Below are positions 44,567 through 54,553 of a stretch of 64,000 bases of DNA, piece by piece. The DNA comes from Bordetella parapertussis (lineage in GTDB: Bacteria > Acidobacteriota > Terriglobia > Bryobacterales > Bryobacteraceae), in NCBI GenBank assembly GCA_943328975.2, contig CALQCC020000019.1, positions 16,553 through 80,552 on the forward strand, given 5' to 3'. The notes below the pieces were generated by a model, which was given only the letters and a program-made list of their open reading frames with translations, had not been told where the DNA came from and did not search any database. The position numbers and the translations under genes are program-made. How positions within the stretch are numbered: position 1 is the first letter of the stretch; each line of letters opens with the position of its first letter.

Positions 44567-44951
44567 GAGGATCTCCTGTATGTGTCGAATCAGTCTAGAG
44601 TTTTGTCTACAGGGAAAGAACGACTCTGCAAAGAGCGTCTGAGGGTGGGCGAACGGGGTCCCGACTACACATCGGAAACCCGTTCGTTTCGGCGATGGTC
44701 TGAGTATAGGGCACGTCATCGGTTTTTCGAAAGGGAAAATGACAGCAAAAGGTTTTATGAGCCCCATCCAAAAAATTCTCTAGCCTGGCAGGAAAGTGCG
44801 TGCTAACCTGATCTCGCAGTCACCTCTCGGTAACGAACGGGTTCCCAGATGGCAGTTGTAAGTGCCCAGGGCCCGTATCCCTCCTTTCATTGCTCAACGC
44901 TTGAGCCTCCATCCGCCGTGTTAGGCGCCTAACTGTTCCCAAAGGAGACTC
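44567..44951. promoter_or_regulatory. Divergent control region between porin and Nrt-like operon
   Basis: 385 bases without a gene. CGAACGGG occurs at 44650-44657 and 44834-44841, and as its reverse complement CCCGTTCG at 44679-44686, the first two forming an inverted repeat. Closer to the nrtA-like gene are the imperfect hairpin GCTCAA-3-TTGAGC (44892-44906) and the perfect 14-base palindrome GTTAGGCGCCTAAC (44920-44933), just before the AAGGAG ribosome site. The first set looks like operators shared by both transcripts; the latter two could be leader-RNA structures. No ANTAR-type double hexaloop hairpin was seen. Confidence 0.6.
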
Positions 44952-46199
44952 ATGAATTCTACTCGCAGATCTTTTCTCAAGACCACCGCTACGGCGACCC
45001 CATTGGCCGCTCTACTCGCCGGACTCCCCTCCGGTTGGACCGGCACCGCATATGCGGACGATTCCCCGGAAACCAAAGAAATGCGCTTCGGCATGATCGC
45101 GCTTACTGATTGCGCTTCCATCGTGATGGCCCATGAACTCGGCTATTTCAAGAAGTTCGGGATCAATTCCATCATTTCGAAAGAAGCCTCCTGGGCCGCC
45201 ATCCGCGACAAGTTGAGCCTGGGTGAAAATCACGCGACACACATGCTGCTCGGCATGCCCTTCGCTTCCACGATGGGTCTGGGCGGCTCGCCTGTGAAGC
45301 CCATGGTGATTCCGTGGCTGATCAATCGCAACGGCCAGGCCATCACGTTGGCGAACAAGTTCAAGGGCACTGTTAAGACCGCGAAGGACATGAAGCCCTT
45401 CGTCGACAAGGCCAAAGCCGCAGGCGACCCGTTGAGCTTCGCCATGACGTTCCCCCCCGGCACCCACGCGATGTGGATGCGTCACTGGCTTGCCACTGGC
45501 GGCATTCATCCCGACAAAGACGTGAGCCTCATTACGATTCCACCGCCGCAGATGGTGGCGAACATGAAGGTCGATAAAATGGCCGGCTTCTGCGTAGGCG
45601 AGCCTTGGAACCTGCGCGCCATCGCCGACAACATTGGTTACACCGTCATCACCACGCAGAAGATGTGGCCGGATCATCCAGAAAAAGTCTGCGCCTTTAC
45701 CGAAGAGTTCGCCACCAAGAATCCGAAGAGCGTGGCCGCCGTACTCAAGGCCCTGCATCTATCCAGCGAATACATCGACAAGATGGAAAACCGTCCCGCG
45801 GTGGCGGAAACCATCGCGAAGGCGTCTTACATCAACACCACCAAGGAAGTCATCCTCGACCGCATGTTGGGTAAGTACGATTACGGCGATGGCCGCAAAG
45901 AGCAGGACCCCAACTACATGATCTTCAACCAGCGCGAATGTAACTTCCCCTCGCGTACCTACGGCTACTGGTGGCTGGCGCAGTTCCGCCGCTGGGGCAT
46001 GGTCAAGGGCGCGCCGCAGTACAAACAGATTGCCGAAAAGGTCATGCGTCCCGACATCTACATGGATGCCATGAAGCAGTTCGGCGTCACGGTCAAAGCG
46101 AAGGATATGCAGCCGACCAAACTGGCCGACGGCACCTTCACCCCAGCCGACGCAGAGAAGTACGCGACCAGCTTCCCAATCAACAGTCTGCAGAACTAA
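44952..46199 (+). CDS. NrtA/CmpA-like ABC substrate-binding protein
   Basis: A 415-residue periplasmic-binding protein with a twin-arginine signal (TRRSFLKTTATATPLAALLAG). NrtA/CmpA-type features include MRFGMIALTDCASIVMAHELGYFKKFGI, AFPPGTHAMWMRHWL-type spacing (TFPPGTHAMWMRHWLATGG), GFCVGEPWNLRAI and NQRECNFPSRTYGYWWLAQFRRWGM. This family binds nitrate, bicarbonate or similar small anions; cyanate is also possible. AAGGAG lies eight bases before the ATG. It leads a five-gene operon with the permease, two ATPases and a chlorite-dismutase-family protein. Confidence 0.9.
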   Translation: MNSTRRSFLKTTATATPLAALLAGLPSGWTGTAYADDSPETKEMRFGMIALTDCASIVMAHELGYFKKFGINSIISKEASWAAIRDKLSLGENHATHMLLGMPFASTMGLGGSPVKPMVIPWLINRNGQAITLANKFKGTVKTAKDMKPFVDKAKAAGDPLSFAMTFPPGTHAMWMRHWLATGGIHPDKDVSLITIPPPQMVANMKVDKMAGFCVGEPWNLRAIADNIGYTVITTQKMWPDHPEKVCAFTEEFATKNPKSVAAVLKALHLSSEYIDKMENRPAVAETIAKASYINTTKEVILDRMLGKYDYGDGRKEQDPNYMIFNQRECNFPSRTYGYWWLAQFRRWGMVKGAPQYKQIAEKVMRPDIYMDAMKQFGVTVKAKDMQPTKLADGTFTPADAEKYATSFPINSLQN

Positions 46200-46204
46200 G
46201 AGCC

Positions 46205-46969
46205 ATGAAAAAACTCACCGAAACATTTCTACTCCCCCTTGTGGGGGTCGCTCTGATGTTAGGTCTGTGGGCCATCGCCAGCACCGTCGCCACGGACCTC
46301 CCGTCTCCCCTCAAGACCTGGGAAGACAGCAAGATCTACATCCTCAACCCTTGGGAAAAACGCGGCGAGATGGATCAAGGCATCCTCCGCATGGCGTCCT
46401 ACTCGTTGTGGCGCGTCGCCAAGGGGTACTTCCTGGCGATCCTGATCGGCACTCCGCTCGGCTTCCTGCTCGGAACTTCGAAGCCCCTGCAGCATATGTT
46501 CGATCCCGTCATTCAGGTGCTGCGCCCCATCTCGCCCCTGGCATGGTTGCCACTCGGCCTGGTGCTCTTCCGTAAATCTGAACCAGCGGCGCTCTTCGCC
46601 ATCGCGCTCTGTTCCATGTGGCCAACGGTGATCAATACGATGCACGGAGTGCAGGCCGTGCCGCAAGACTTCCTCAATGTGGCCAAGGTGCTGCGCCTGT
46701 CGCGTTGGAAGACGTTGACCAAGGTTCTGATTCCGTCCACGCTGCCCTATATCTTCACCGGCTATCGCCTCAGCCTGGGCCTGGCCTGGCTGGTGATCGT
46801 AGCAGCGGAGATGTTAACCGGCACGCCCGGCATCGGCGGCTTTCTATGGCAGGAGTACAACAGCCTGATCTACGCGCACATCCTGCTGAGCATCCTGACC
46901 ATCGGTATTGTGGGCTTCGCGCTGGATCGTCTCATGGGACTAGCCGAAGCAAAACTAAAAGCAGCCTAA
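46205..46969 (+). CDS. Nitrate-type ABC transporter permease (NrtB-like)
   Basis: A 254-residue inner-membrane permease with about six helices. It has the NrtB-type opening and the EAA loop in QDFLNVAKVLRLSRWKTLTKVLIPSTLPYIFTGYRLSLGLAWLVIVAAEML. The ATG at 46205 is five bases after the binding-protein stop, in AGAGCC; the longer open frame upstream overlaps the previous gene and is not real. Confidence 0.92.
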   Translation: MKKLTETFLLPLVGVALMLGLWAIASTVATDLPSPLKTWEDSKIYILNPWEKRGEMDQGILRMASYSLWRVAKGYFLAILIGTPLGFLLGTSKPLQHMFDPVIQVLRPISPLAWLPLGLVLFRKSEPAALFAIALCSMWPTVINTMHGVQAVPQDFLNVAKVLRLSRWKTLTKVLIPSTLPYIFTGYRLSLGLAWLVIVAAEMLTGTPGIGGFLWQEYNSLIYAHILLSILTIGIVGFALDRLMGLAEAKLKAA

Positions 46970-47035
46970 ACACCCCACACAGAACCGCGACCGTAAGGAA
47001 GCGGACAGCACAGCAGTAGTTGCGGGAAAGGAAGC

Positions 47036-47857
47036 ATGGCATTCATCGAACTAGCAGCAGTCGGCAAGACCTTCGCCAATCGCGAAGTCCTGCGCAACGT
47101 GAATCTCTCCATCGAAGAGGGAGAATTTGTCTCCATCGTCGGCACGTCAGGCTCGGGCAAAACCACGCTCCTCAAGATTGCCTCGGGCCTGGTGACCGGT
47201 AGCGAAGGCACCGTCCGCATAGGAGGCAAGCCCATCGAAGGCTTCGCCCGCGGAGCCTCGATCGTCTTCCAAAACTATTCGCTGCTGCCTTGGTTGAGCG
47301 CCGCGGCGAACGTGGAACTGGCGGTGGAGAGCGCCTTTCCCGATTGGTCCAAAGAGCGAGTGCAGCAACAAGCGCAGCGTTACCTGGAACTGGTCGGCCT
47401 GGGCGCCGCGGGGGCAAAACGGCCCGGGCAATTATCCGGCGGCATGAGGCAGCGTGTCGCCATCGCCCGGGCCTTCGCGGTGGAGCCGAGCGTATTGTTC
47501 CTCGACGAACCCTTCGGCGCGCTGGACGCATTGACACGCGCCACCCTGCAATCCGAACTGATCAAACTGTGCGATGCGCAGCAGTCGCGCGCCACCGTGC
47601 TGATGATCACCAATTCCGTGGATGAAGCTGTACTCCTGTCCGATCGAATCCTAGCCTTGGGGCGCGGTCCGGCCGCGACGTTGAGTTCCGCTATCCCAGT
47701 AAACTTGCCGCGACCGCGCAGCACGGACATGATGCTGCACGATGACGACGCCGTCCGCGTGCGCGCGCAAGTCACCGAGTTCCTAACAGCCAACGCCCGC
47801 GCCGGGTCCCGAGTTCCGGCTCCCGACAGCGCCGCGGCAATTCCGGTGGAGGTTTAA
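47036..47857 (+). CDS. ABC transporter ATPase, NrtC/NrtD class (first)
   Basis: A 273-residue ATPase. Walker A is GTSGSGKTT, the Q-loop is VFQNYSLLPW, the signature is LSGGMRQRVAIARAF and Walker B is LFLDEPFGALDA. The switch-His position reads MITNSVDEA, with Asn where most ABC ATPases have His. This is paired with the second ATPase, which keeps His, so hydrolysis may be asymmetric. There is no extra NrtA-like C-terminal domain as in cyanobacterial NrtC. GGAAAG lies about nine bases before the ATG; the gap to the permease is 66 bases. Confidence 0.9.
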   Translation: MAFIELAAVGKTFANREVLRNVNLSIEEGEFVSIVGTSGSGKTTLLKIASGLVTGSEGTVRIGGKPIEGFARGASIVFQNYSLLPWLSAAANVELAVESAFPDWSKERVQQQAQRYLELVGLGAAGAKRPGQLSGGMRQRVAIARAFAVEPSVLFLDEPFGALDALTRATLQSELIKLCDAQQSRATVLMITNSVDEAVLLSDRILALGRGPAATLSSAIPVNLPRPRSTDMMLHDDDAVRVRAQVTEFLTANARAGSRVPAPDSAAAIPVEV

Positions 47858-47860
47858 ATC

Positions 47861-48652
47861 ATGCCGCAGAACGTAATGGAAATTTCTTCGCTGACCAAAG
47901 TCTTTGATACTCCCACAGGCCCCTATGTGGCAGTGAAGGACTTTCAAGCCACCTTTGAGCCGGGAGAATTCGTAGCGCTCCTGGGTCACTCCGGTTGCGG
48001 AAAATCCACGGTGCTATCGATTGTGGCGGGCCTGCAAGAGCGCACAGAAGGCGGCGTCATCGTCGATGGTCGCGAGATCGACGGTCCCGGCCTCGACCGA
48101 GCGTTCGTCTTCCAATCTCCGTGCCTGCTGCCGTGGATGTCCGCGCTTGAGAACGTGCTGCTCGCCGTGCATCAAGGCCATCCCTCCAAGTCGAAGCCCG
48201 AGCAACTCGCGCTGGCGGAGAAGTATATGGAACTCGTCGGCGTCACCGAATACGCGCAGCAGATGCCCACCGAACTTTCGCAAGGCACTCAGCAGCGCGT
48301 GGCCATCGCGCGCGCGTTGTCCTTGGAGCCGCGCTATCTCCTGCTCGACGAGCCCTTCGGCGCACTCGATTCCATCACCCGTTGCGAGTTGCAAGACTTG
48401 GTGCTCGACCTATGGGAGCAGGAACCAAAAACAGTTCTGATGGTCACGCACGATGTCGACGAGGCTATCTTCCTCTGTGATCGAATTCTGCTGATGACCG
48501 ACGGCCCGGAATCGCGTGTCGGTTTGAATCTCCCGGTGACGCTGCCGCGCCCGCGTTCGCGACGTTGGGCGATCGAAAATCCAGAATACTTCCGAATCCG
48601 CAAAGAGGTCATCGGATTCCTGGAACACCACAGCAAGCAATTTGCACACTAA
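47861..48652 (+). CDS. ABC transporter ATPase, NrtD-like (second)
   Basis: A 263-residue ATPase. Walker A is GHSGCGKST, Walker B is LLLDEPFGALDS and the switch His is in LMVTHDVDEA. The signature reads LSQGTQQRVAIARAL, where the second position Gly of LSGGQ is Gln, an unusual but seen variant in the nitrate-transport ATPases. It starts three bases after the first ATPase and its stop overlaps the Cld-family start by one base (TAATG). Confidence 0.9.
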   Translation: MPQNVMEISSLTKVFDTPTGPYVAVKDFQATFEPGEFVALLGHSGCGKSTVLSIVAGLQERTEGGVIVDGREIDGPGLDRAFVFQSPCLLPWMSALENVLLAVHQGHPSKSKPEQLALAEKYMELVGVTEYAQQMPTELSQGTQQRVAIARALSLEPRYLLLDEPFGALDSITRCELQDLVLDLWEQEPKTVLMVTHDVDEAIFLCDRILLMTDGPESRVGLNLPVTLPRPRSRRWAIENPEYFRIRKEVIGFLEHHSKQFAH

Positions 48653-49212
48653 TGCTCTACGTCAATTTCGTATCGGGAGATGCGCCGCCGCTACCTGAGG
48701 GCGCGCGCGTCAATGAGTACGAGGTGAACGCCGTCATAGGAACCGGCCCATTCCTGCCCGGTTCTATTGTGCGCCGCATCGAAAGCGAGTCGATATGGAA
48801 CGCCGGTCTGCGGGGCGTGGTCCAGCACTTGCACTACACCACGCTCGATGAACGCACGGACCTCACGGCGCGCTCCCGGACGGAGTTGCCTTCGTCGCAC
48901 GGGACAACTGCTGTCTTGATTCCCATCCGCAAATCGGCGGAATGGTGGGCTCTCGCGCACGATCAGCGTGCCGCTCACTTCCACAACGCCCACACGCCCA
49001 TCGGCGCGACGTATGTGGAAAAGATCTTCCGCAGGCTGTATCACGCGCGCTATATCGGCTCGCCCTACGACTTTCTCACCTACTTTGAATTCGCTTCCGG
49101 GGATGCGGAATACTTCCGGACACTATTGGCCGAGCTGCGAGATGTCCACAAGAACCCCGAGTGGAGCTACGTGGAACACGAACACGAAGTGTGGATGACG
49201 AAGCTTAAATAG
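48652..49212 (+). CDS. Chlorite dismutase-family heme protein
   Basis: A 186-residue protein of the short, dimeric-type chlorite dismutase/HemQ superfamily. The second half shows TTAVLIPIRKSAEWWAL, HTPIGATYVEKIFRRLYHARYIGSPYDFLTYFEFASGDAEYFRTLLAELRDV and EWSYVEHEHEVWMTKL, the family's core blocks. H131 in LYH is the probable heme ligand. The Arg that true chlorite dismutases use on the distal side cannot be confirmed by eye, so chlorite breakdown is not certain. The start overlaps the ATPase stop by one base, so it is in the transporter operon. Chlorate enters by nitrate transporters and is reduced to chlorite, which would give the pairing a clear meaning. Confidence 0.82.
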   Translation: MLYVNFVSGDAPPLPEGARVNEYEVNAVIGTGPFLPGSIVRRIESESIWNAGLRGVVQHLHYTTLDERTDLTARSRTELPSSHGTTAVLIPIRKSAEWWALAHDQRAAHFHNAHTPIGATYVEKIFRRLYHARYIGSPYDFLTYFEFASGDAEYFRTLLAELRDVHKNPEWSYVEHEHEVWMTKLK

Positions 49213-49957
49213 TCTTTGTCGCGCCGGCGTCGATGTCGATGAGCGATCCGTGCAGCAGTCGACCTTCGGAACTCACCATGAAGGCGGCCAGCGCCGCGAT
49301 GTCGTCCGGTTCACCCACGCGCGTGATCTTGGCGTCGCGCACGAAGGTGGCTTCGTCTTCCGCTTTGACGCGAGCCGCGAAGCGCGCAGTGCGAATGGTC
49401 CCAGGGCTGATCGCGTTGACTTGAATCCCGTCGCGCACCCCGAGCTCAGCTATTGCTTTTGTGAAGGACAGCAGCGCCGCGTTGACGGAACCGCCAATGG
49501 TGAACTGCGCTCCCGGAGTGCGTCCGCCAATGCCCGAAATGAAAACCAACGAACCGCCGGATGTTTTCAGATGAGGCCAGGCCGCACGCGTGAGACGGAC
49601 TGCTCCAAAATACTTCAGCGCGAAACCGTCAGCGAAGTCGGCGTCGGTCAGATCCAGAAAGTCGCCGCGCTTGGTAGCTCCAGCGTTGCTGACTACGATG
49701 TCGATGCGTCCGAACTTCTCCATCGCAAAATCGACCAACTGCTCAGCGCCTTCCGTCACCCGCAGGTCCAGCGCGATAGGTTCGGCAGTGCAGGCCATCT
49801 CGCGGATCTCCGTTGCAACGTCCGCCAGCGCAGCCTTGTCGCGCCCTGTGAGCACGACGTGCGCACCTTCGGCAGCAAGCCGCATCGCAATCGCTTTGCC
49901 GATGCCGCGACTGGATCCAGTGACGATCGCGACCTTGCCTATGAACCGTTGACTCAT
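49205..49957 (-). CDS. Short-chain dehydrogenase/reductase
   Basis: A 250-residue SDR enzyme. The Rossmann motif is TGSSRGIGKAIA, followed by NAG in VVSNAGATKRGD and a Ser in VFISGIGGR. The active-site Tyr of the YxxxK motif is not present in the expected place, the sequence there reading GGSVNAALLSFTKAIAE, with Val/Asn before the Lys. It could thus be an inactive or altered SDR. It is convergent with the Cld-family gene (eight-base overlap) and downstream of a lipoprotein gene by one base. The ATG at 49957 (MSQRFIGKVAIVTG) is the natural start. Confidence 0.85.
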   Translation of the reverse strand: MSQRFIGKVAIVTGSSRGIGKAIAMRLAAEGAHVVLTGRDKAALADVATEIREMACTAEPIALDLRVTEGAEQLVDFAMEKFGRIDIVVSNAGATKRGDFLDLTDADFADGFALKYFGAVRLTRAAWPHLKTSGGSLVFISGIGGRTPGAQFTIGGSVNAALLSFTKAIAELGVRDGIQVNAISPGTIRTARFAARVKAEDEATFVRDAKITRVGEPDDIAALAAFMVSSEGRLLHGSLIDIDAGATKTI

Positions 49958-49958
49958 G

Positions 49959-50513
49959 CTACTTCTTCCTTCGCATTTGGGTGCCTTCTGTGTAGGCATC
50001 CTTGGGGTAGGTGGAGAGGAAGGCGAGCAACTCCGCAGGCGACGCTTCAATCAGGGCGCATACCGTGCTGTCCCGGTCTTTCTCGAACGCCTCGGCGATT
50101 CTGTACTTCAAGTGCAAGTCGCGGACAGCTCGGAACTTCTTAATATCGATTTGACCGAACGTGAAGGAATCGGTCCCGAAATCAATCCGCACAATTCGGT
50201 AGCAAGTTCGCGGGTCTCCGGGGAAAGAGAACACATGGTCGCTGCATTTCTCGTCCAGTTGCGCGAACTCCGCATCGCCGGATCGAGCGAGCGTAAACTT
50301 CGTCTTCTCCGCATCTGGCTTGTCCGAGCGCATGGTGTAGCCGTTGCCGCTCTTCTCGATGACGCCGGCATCTTCAGGGTCCGCAGCGTCGACCCAAGTT
50401 CCGATCAGCCGGTCGTCCTGAATGGGATCGAGCTTTGCAGATACCAGTACATCGTCGCAGCCGCACAAGACTACGCACAGCAACACAACGCCGAGAAGTG
50501 TTGCTTTTTGCAT
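49959..50513 (-). CDS. Hypothetical lipoprotein
   Basis: A 184-residue protein with a lipoprotein signal (MQKATLLGVVLLCVVLCGC; lipobox LCGC). The mature part starts DDVLVSAKLDPIQDDRLIGTWVDAADPEDAGVIEKSGNGYTM, resembling a small beta-barrel lipocalin-like 'LxGxW' start. I recognise no specific family. AAGAGGGG lies close to the ATG, which overlaps the hspR stop by one base, so it may be transcribed from the heat-shock operon. Confidence 0.7.
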   Translation of the reverse strand: MQKATLLGVVLLCVVLCGCDDVLVSAKLDPIQDDRLIGTWVDAADPEDAGVIEKSGNGYTMRSDKPDAEKTKFTLARSGDAEFAQLDEKCSDHVFSFPGDPRTCYRIVRIDFGTDSFTFGQIDIKKFRAVRDLHLKYRIAEAFEKDRDSTVCALIEASPAELLAFLSTYPKDAYTEGTQMRRKK

Positions 50514-50896
50514 CAGCCCCTCTTGGTGCGCTTCACTTCGATGACGGGAATGAGCGAGTGGCCCTTCGACTCGGGTTCGATGGGGCGGGAGCGTTGGGAG
50601 ATTTCGGTGTTGAGGCTCTTGACGAACTGCTCGATCTGATTCTGCATCTCGGCCATCTTCTCGCGCATGTTGAGGATGATTTCGACGCCGGCCAGGTTGA
50701 CGCCCAGTTCGCGGGTGAGCTTGAGGATGACTTCCAGGCGCTCGACATCTTCTTGCGTATAAAGGCGTGTGTTGCCTTCGCTGCGCGAGGGAGTGAGCAG
50801 GCCCTCTCTTTCATACATTCTCAGGGTTTGCGGATGGAGCTGGTACTGCTCGGCGACGGCCGAGATCATGAACGCAGCTTTACGGGCTTTTGCCAT
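50513..50896 (-). CDS. hspR: HspR-type MerR-family heat-shock repressor
   Basis: A 127-residue regulator. The winged-helix AFMISAVAEQYQLHPQTLRMYEREGLLTPSRSEGNTRLYTQEDVERLEVILKL is the HspR form of MerR, binding HAIR inverted repeats and needing DnaK as co-repressor. A coiled coil follows (EIILNMREKMAEMQNQIEQFVKSLN). It is the third gene after dnaK and dnaJ, so it would shut down its own operon when DnaK is free. A HAIR-like site lies in the dnaK promoter. Confidence 0.92.
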   Translation of the reverse strand: MAKARKAAFMISAVAEQYQLHPQTLRMYEREGLLTPSRSEGNTRLYTQEDVERLEVILKLTRELGVNLAGVEIILNMREKMAEMQNQIEQFVKSLNTEISQRSRPIEPESKGHSLIPVIEVKRTKRG

Positions 50897-50898
50897 CT

Positions 50899-52053
50899 TT
50901 ACACCTTACTCCAGATCTCGGCCCTCGGGTCTTCGGGGTGAAGTTCGGCGTACTCTTTCAATAACTCGCGGCTGCGTTCGTCGCGCACATCGGGAGCCAG
51001 GATAGAGATCTCGACAATCTGGTCGCCGCGGGTGGTGCCTCGTGCGACGCCCTTTTCGCGCAGGCGGAACTTCTGTCCGTTACTGGTGCCTTGTGGGATT
51101 TTGAGTAGAGCTCGGCCATCGATGGTGGGCACTTCGATCTTAGTGCCAAGGCCGGCTTCATCGATGCGCACGGGCACCGTGATGTGGATGTCGTCGCCTT
51201 CGCGGCGGAAGAAGGGATGCACTTCGACGTGCAGGGTAATGTATAGGTCTCCGGGAGTCGCTCCGTAGGTGCCTGCGTTTCCTTTGCCTGCGACGCGGAG
51301 CCGCGAACTTTGTTGCGCTCCTGCGGGAATGCGGACGTCCACGGTTTCGGATTTGGAGATGCGGCCATCGCCGTGGCAGGCCGAGCAGCGACCGCGTAAT
51401 CTACCGCCGCCTTCGCACTTGGGGCAGGTGAGACTGAACTTCATGGCTCCGGCCATCTGCGTTACGTTGCCGGTGCCGTTGCATTCCGGGCAAACGGTAT
51501 TGTTGCCGCTGCGCTGGCCACTGCCGCTGCAAGTGTTGCAAGCGTCCTGGCGCGAAATGGTGATGCGTGCTTGGGTGCCTTTGATGGCTTGCCAAAAATC
51601 GATGTTGAGACCGTATTCAAGGTCGGTCCCTTTTTGCGGAGCCTGGGCCGCGGCGCTCTGCGAGCGGCCGAACCACTGACTGAAGATGTCCTGGAAGTTC
51701 GCGTTCTCTTCCTGCGGCATGCCGGTGGAGCCAGGCGGACGCCCGGCTCCCCGTGCAAAGTGGTCAGAGAAATCGAATCCCCCGAAGCCCATATTGGGGC
51801 CTCCCTGCGGACCCGCCCCGGGCTTGGGTGCCCCGGATTCGGAATAGAAGCCGACCTGATCATACATCTGCTTCTTCTTGGCATCGCTGAGTACATCATA
51901 TGCTTCTTGTACTTGCTTGAACCGCTCTTCGGCGGCTTTGTCGCCAGGATTCAGATCGGGGTGGTGCTTGCGCGCAAGGTGCCTGTACGCTTTTCGGATT
52001 TCCTCCGCGCTGGCGCTGCGTTCCACCCCGAGTGTCTGATAAAAGTCGGCCAT
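50899..52053 (-). CDS. dnaJ: Chaperone DnaJ
   Basis: A 384-residue type I J-protein that stimulates DnaK. The J domain (about 4-70) has the HPD motif in [13 protein letters not shown] Gly/Phe-rich linker follows ([20 protein letters not shown]), then a zinc finger with four CxxCxGxG repeats ([32 protein letters not shown]) and the C-terminal client-binding domains. It lies six bases after dnaK and two before hspR. Confidence 0.95.
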   Translation of the reverse strand: MADFYQTLGVERSASAEEIRKAYRHLARKHHPDLNPGDKAAEERFKQVQEAYDVLSDAKKKQMYDQVGFYSESGAPKPGAGPQGGPNMGFGGFDFSDHFARGAGRPPGSTGMPQEENANFQDIFSQWFGRSQSAAAQAPQKGTDLEYGLNIDFWQAIKGTQARITISRQDACNTCSGSGQRSGNNTVCPECNGTGNVTQMAGAMKFSLTCPKCEGGGRLRGRCSACHGDGRISKSETVDVRIPAGAQQSSRLRVAGKGNAGTYGATPGDLYITLHVEVHPFFRREGDDIHITVPVRIDEAGLGTKIEVPTIDGRALLKIPQGTSNGQKFRLREKGVARGTTRGDQIVEISILAPDVRDERSRELLKEYAELHPEDPRAEIWSKV

Positions 52054-52059
52054 TGGTGT

Positions 52060-53958
<1,899 letters not shown>

Positions 53959-54009
53959 AATGTTAGGGTTCCTTCCGAGGAATCTGGTGGCTCTATTTAG
54001 CCTGAGTCC

Positions 54010-54038
54010 ATTATGCAATATGAGTGGATTGCTGTCAA
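54010..54038 (-). promoter_or_regulatory. Sigma-70-type promoter of dnaK
   Basis: On the minus strand a perfect TTGACA (54033-54038) is followed after 17 bases by CATAAT (54010-54015), which is one base from TATAAT. This would put transcription about 45 bases before the dnaK start codon. Confidence 0.8.
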
Positions 54039-54039
54039 G
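54019..54039 (-). promoter_or_regulatory. HAIR-like HspR operator in the dnaK promoter
   Basis: CTTGACA and ACTCATA are separated by exactly seven bases. The HAIR consensus is CTTGAGT-N7-ACTCAAG, so each half-site keeps its first five bases and the spacing is exact. It covers the -35 box and part of the spacer, so HspR binding would block RNA polymerase. This fits the hspR gene at the end of the operon. Confidence 0.7.
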
Positions 54040-54090
54040 TAATTCTCACGCAAAGGCGCAAAGTCGCGCAAAGAAAAGAGATGAAGGGGC

Positions 54091-54360
54091 TTAAGTCGTA
54101 GGATCGGTGGGTTCGTTTTGTTGTTTTTCGTTCTGGAGAGCCCGGAGTTGTTTGAGGGTGCGGTCGTGGGTGCGGGAGAGGGTGGCTTCGTAGCGGACGA
54201 TGAGGGGGAAGGCGTTGCTGGAGTCGGCTAGGCTTTTGAAGGACCAAGCGAGGCGGGAGTCGGGGGCGGTGAGGTCGGCGGGGATGTGGCGGGTTTTTTC
54301 GAGGCCGTTGTTGAGGAGGAGGTCGGATTCGATGGCGGAGAGGCGGCGGAGGCGCCTTGG
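54091..54360 (-). pseudogene. Decayed 'STGPKTPEGK'-type hypothetical gene, C-terminal fragment
   Basis: The minus strand reads RLRRLSAIESDLLLNNGLEK, then SRLAWSFKSLADSSNAFPLIVRYEATLSRTHDRTLKQLRALQNEK to TAA at 54091-54093. The pattern (WRLRRL, then AF..L.RYE..LSR..DR.L..L) fits the C-terminal half of an abundant acidobacterial protein family whose N-terminus carries STGPKTPEGK; no such N-terminus is present here. Upstream the frame reads into unrelated sequence. An adjacent stretch in another frame (YAYRRPEDILWFERIRQRMGFAERRAEG) also looks protein-like but is not recognised. Confidence 0.5.
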
Positions 54361-54474
54361 ATGCTCTGGCGTCCGAACCGCCGTGCCCAGATCCCTTCCG
54401 CCCTGCGCTCCGCAAAACCCATCCGCTGGCGAATACGTTCAAACCAGAGGATATCTTCCGGCCGACGATAGGCG

Positions 54475-54480
54475 TATAAT
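54475..54480 (+). promoter_or_regulatory. -10 box of the first G8 gene
   Basis: A perfect TATAAT 74 bases before the ATG of the first G8 gene. The matching -35 region (around 54452) is weak. Confidence 0.45.
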
Positions 54481-54553
54481 TGTCCCTTGCTACACGTCCT
54501 TCGATCCTCGCGGGAGAAAGTAGCGTAACCTGATCGATCACGGAGATTTGACG

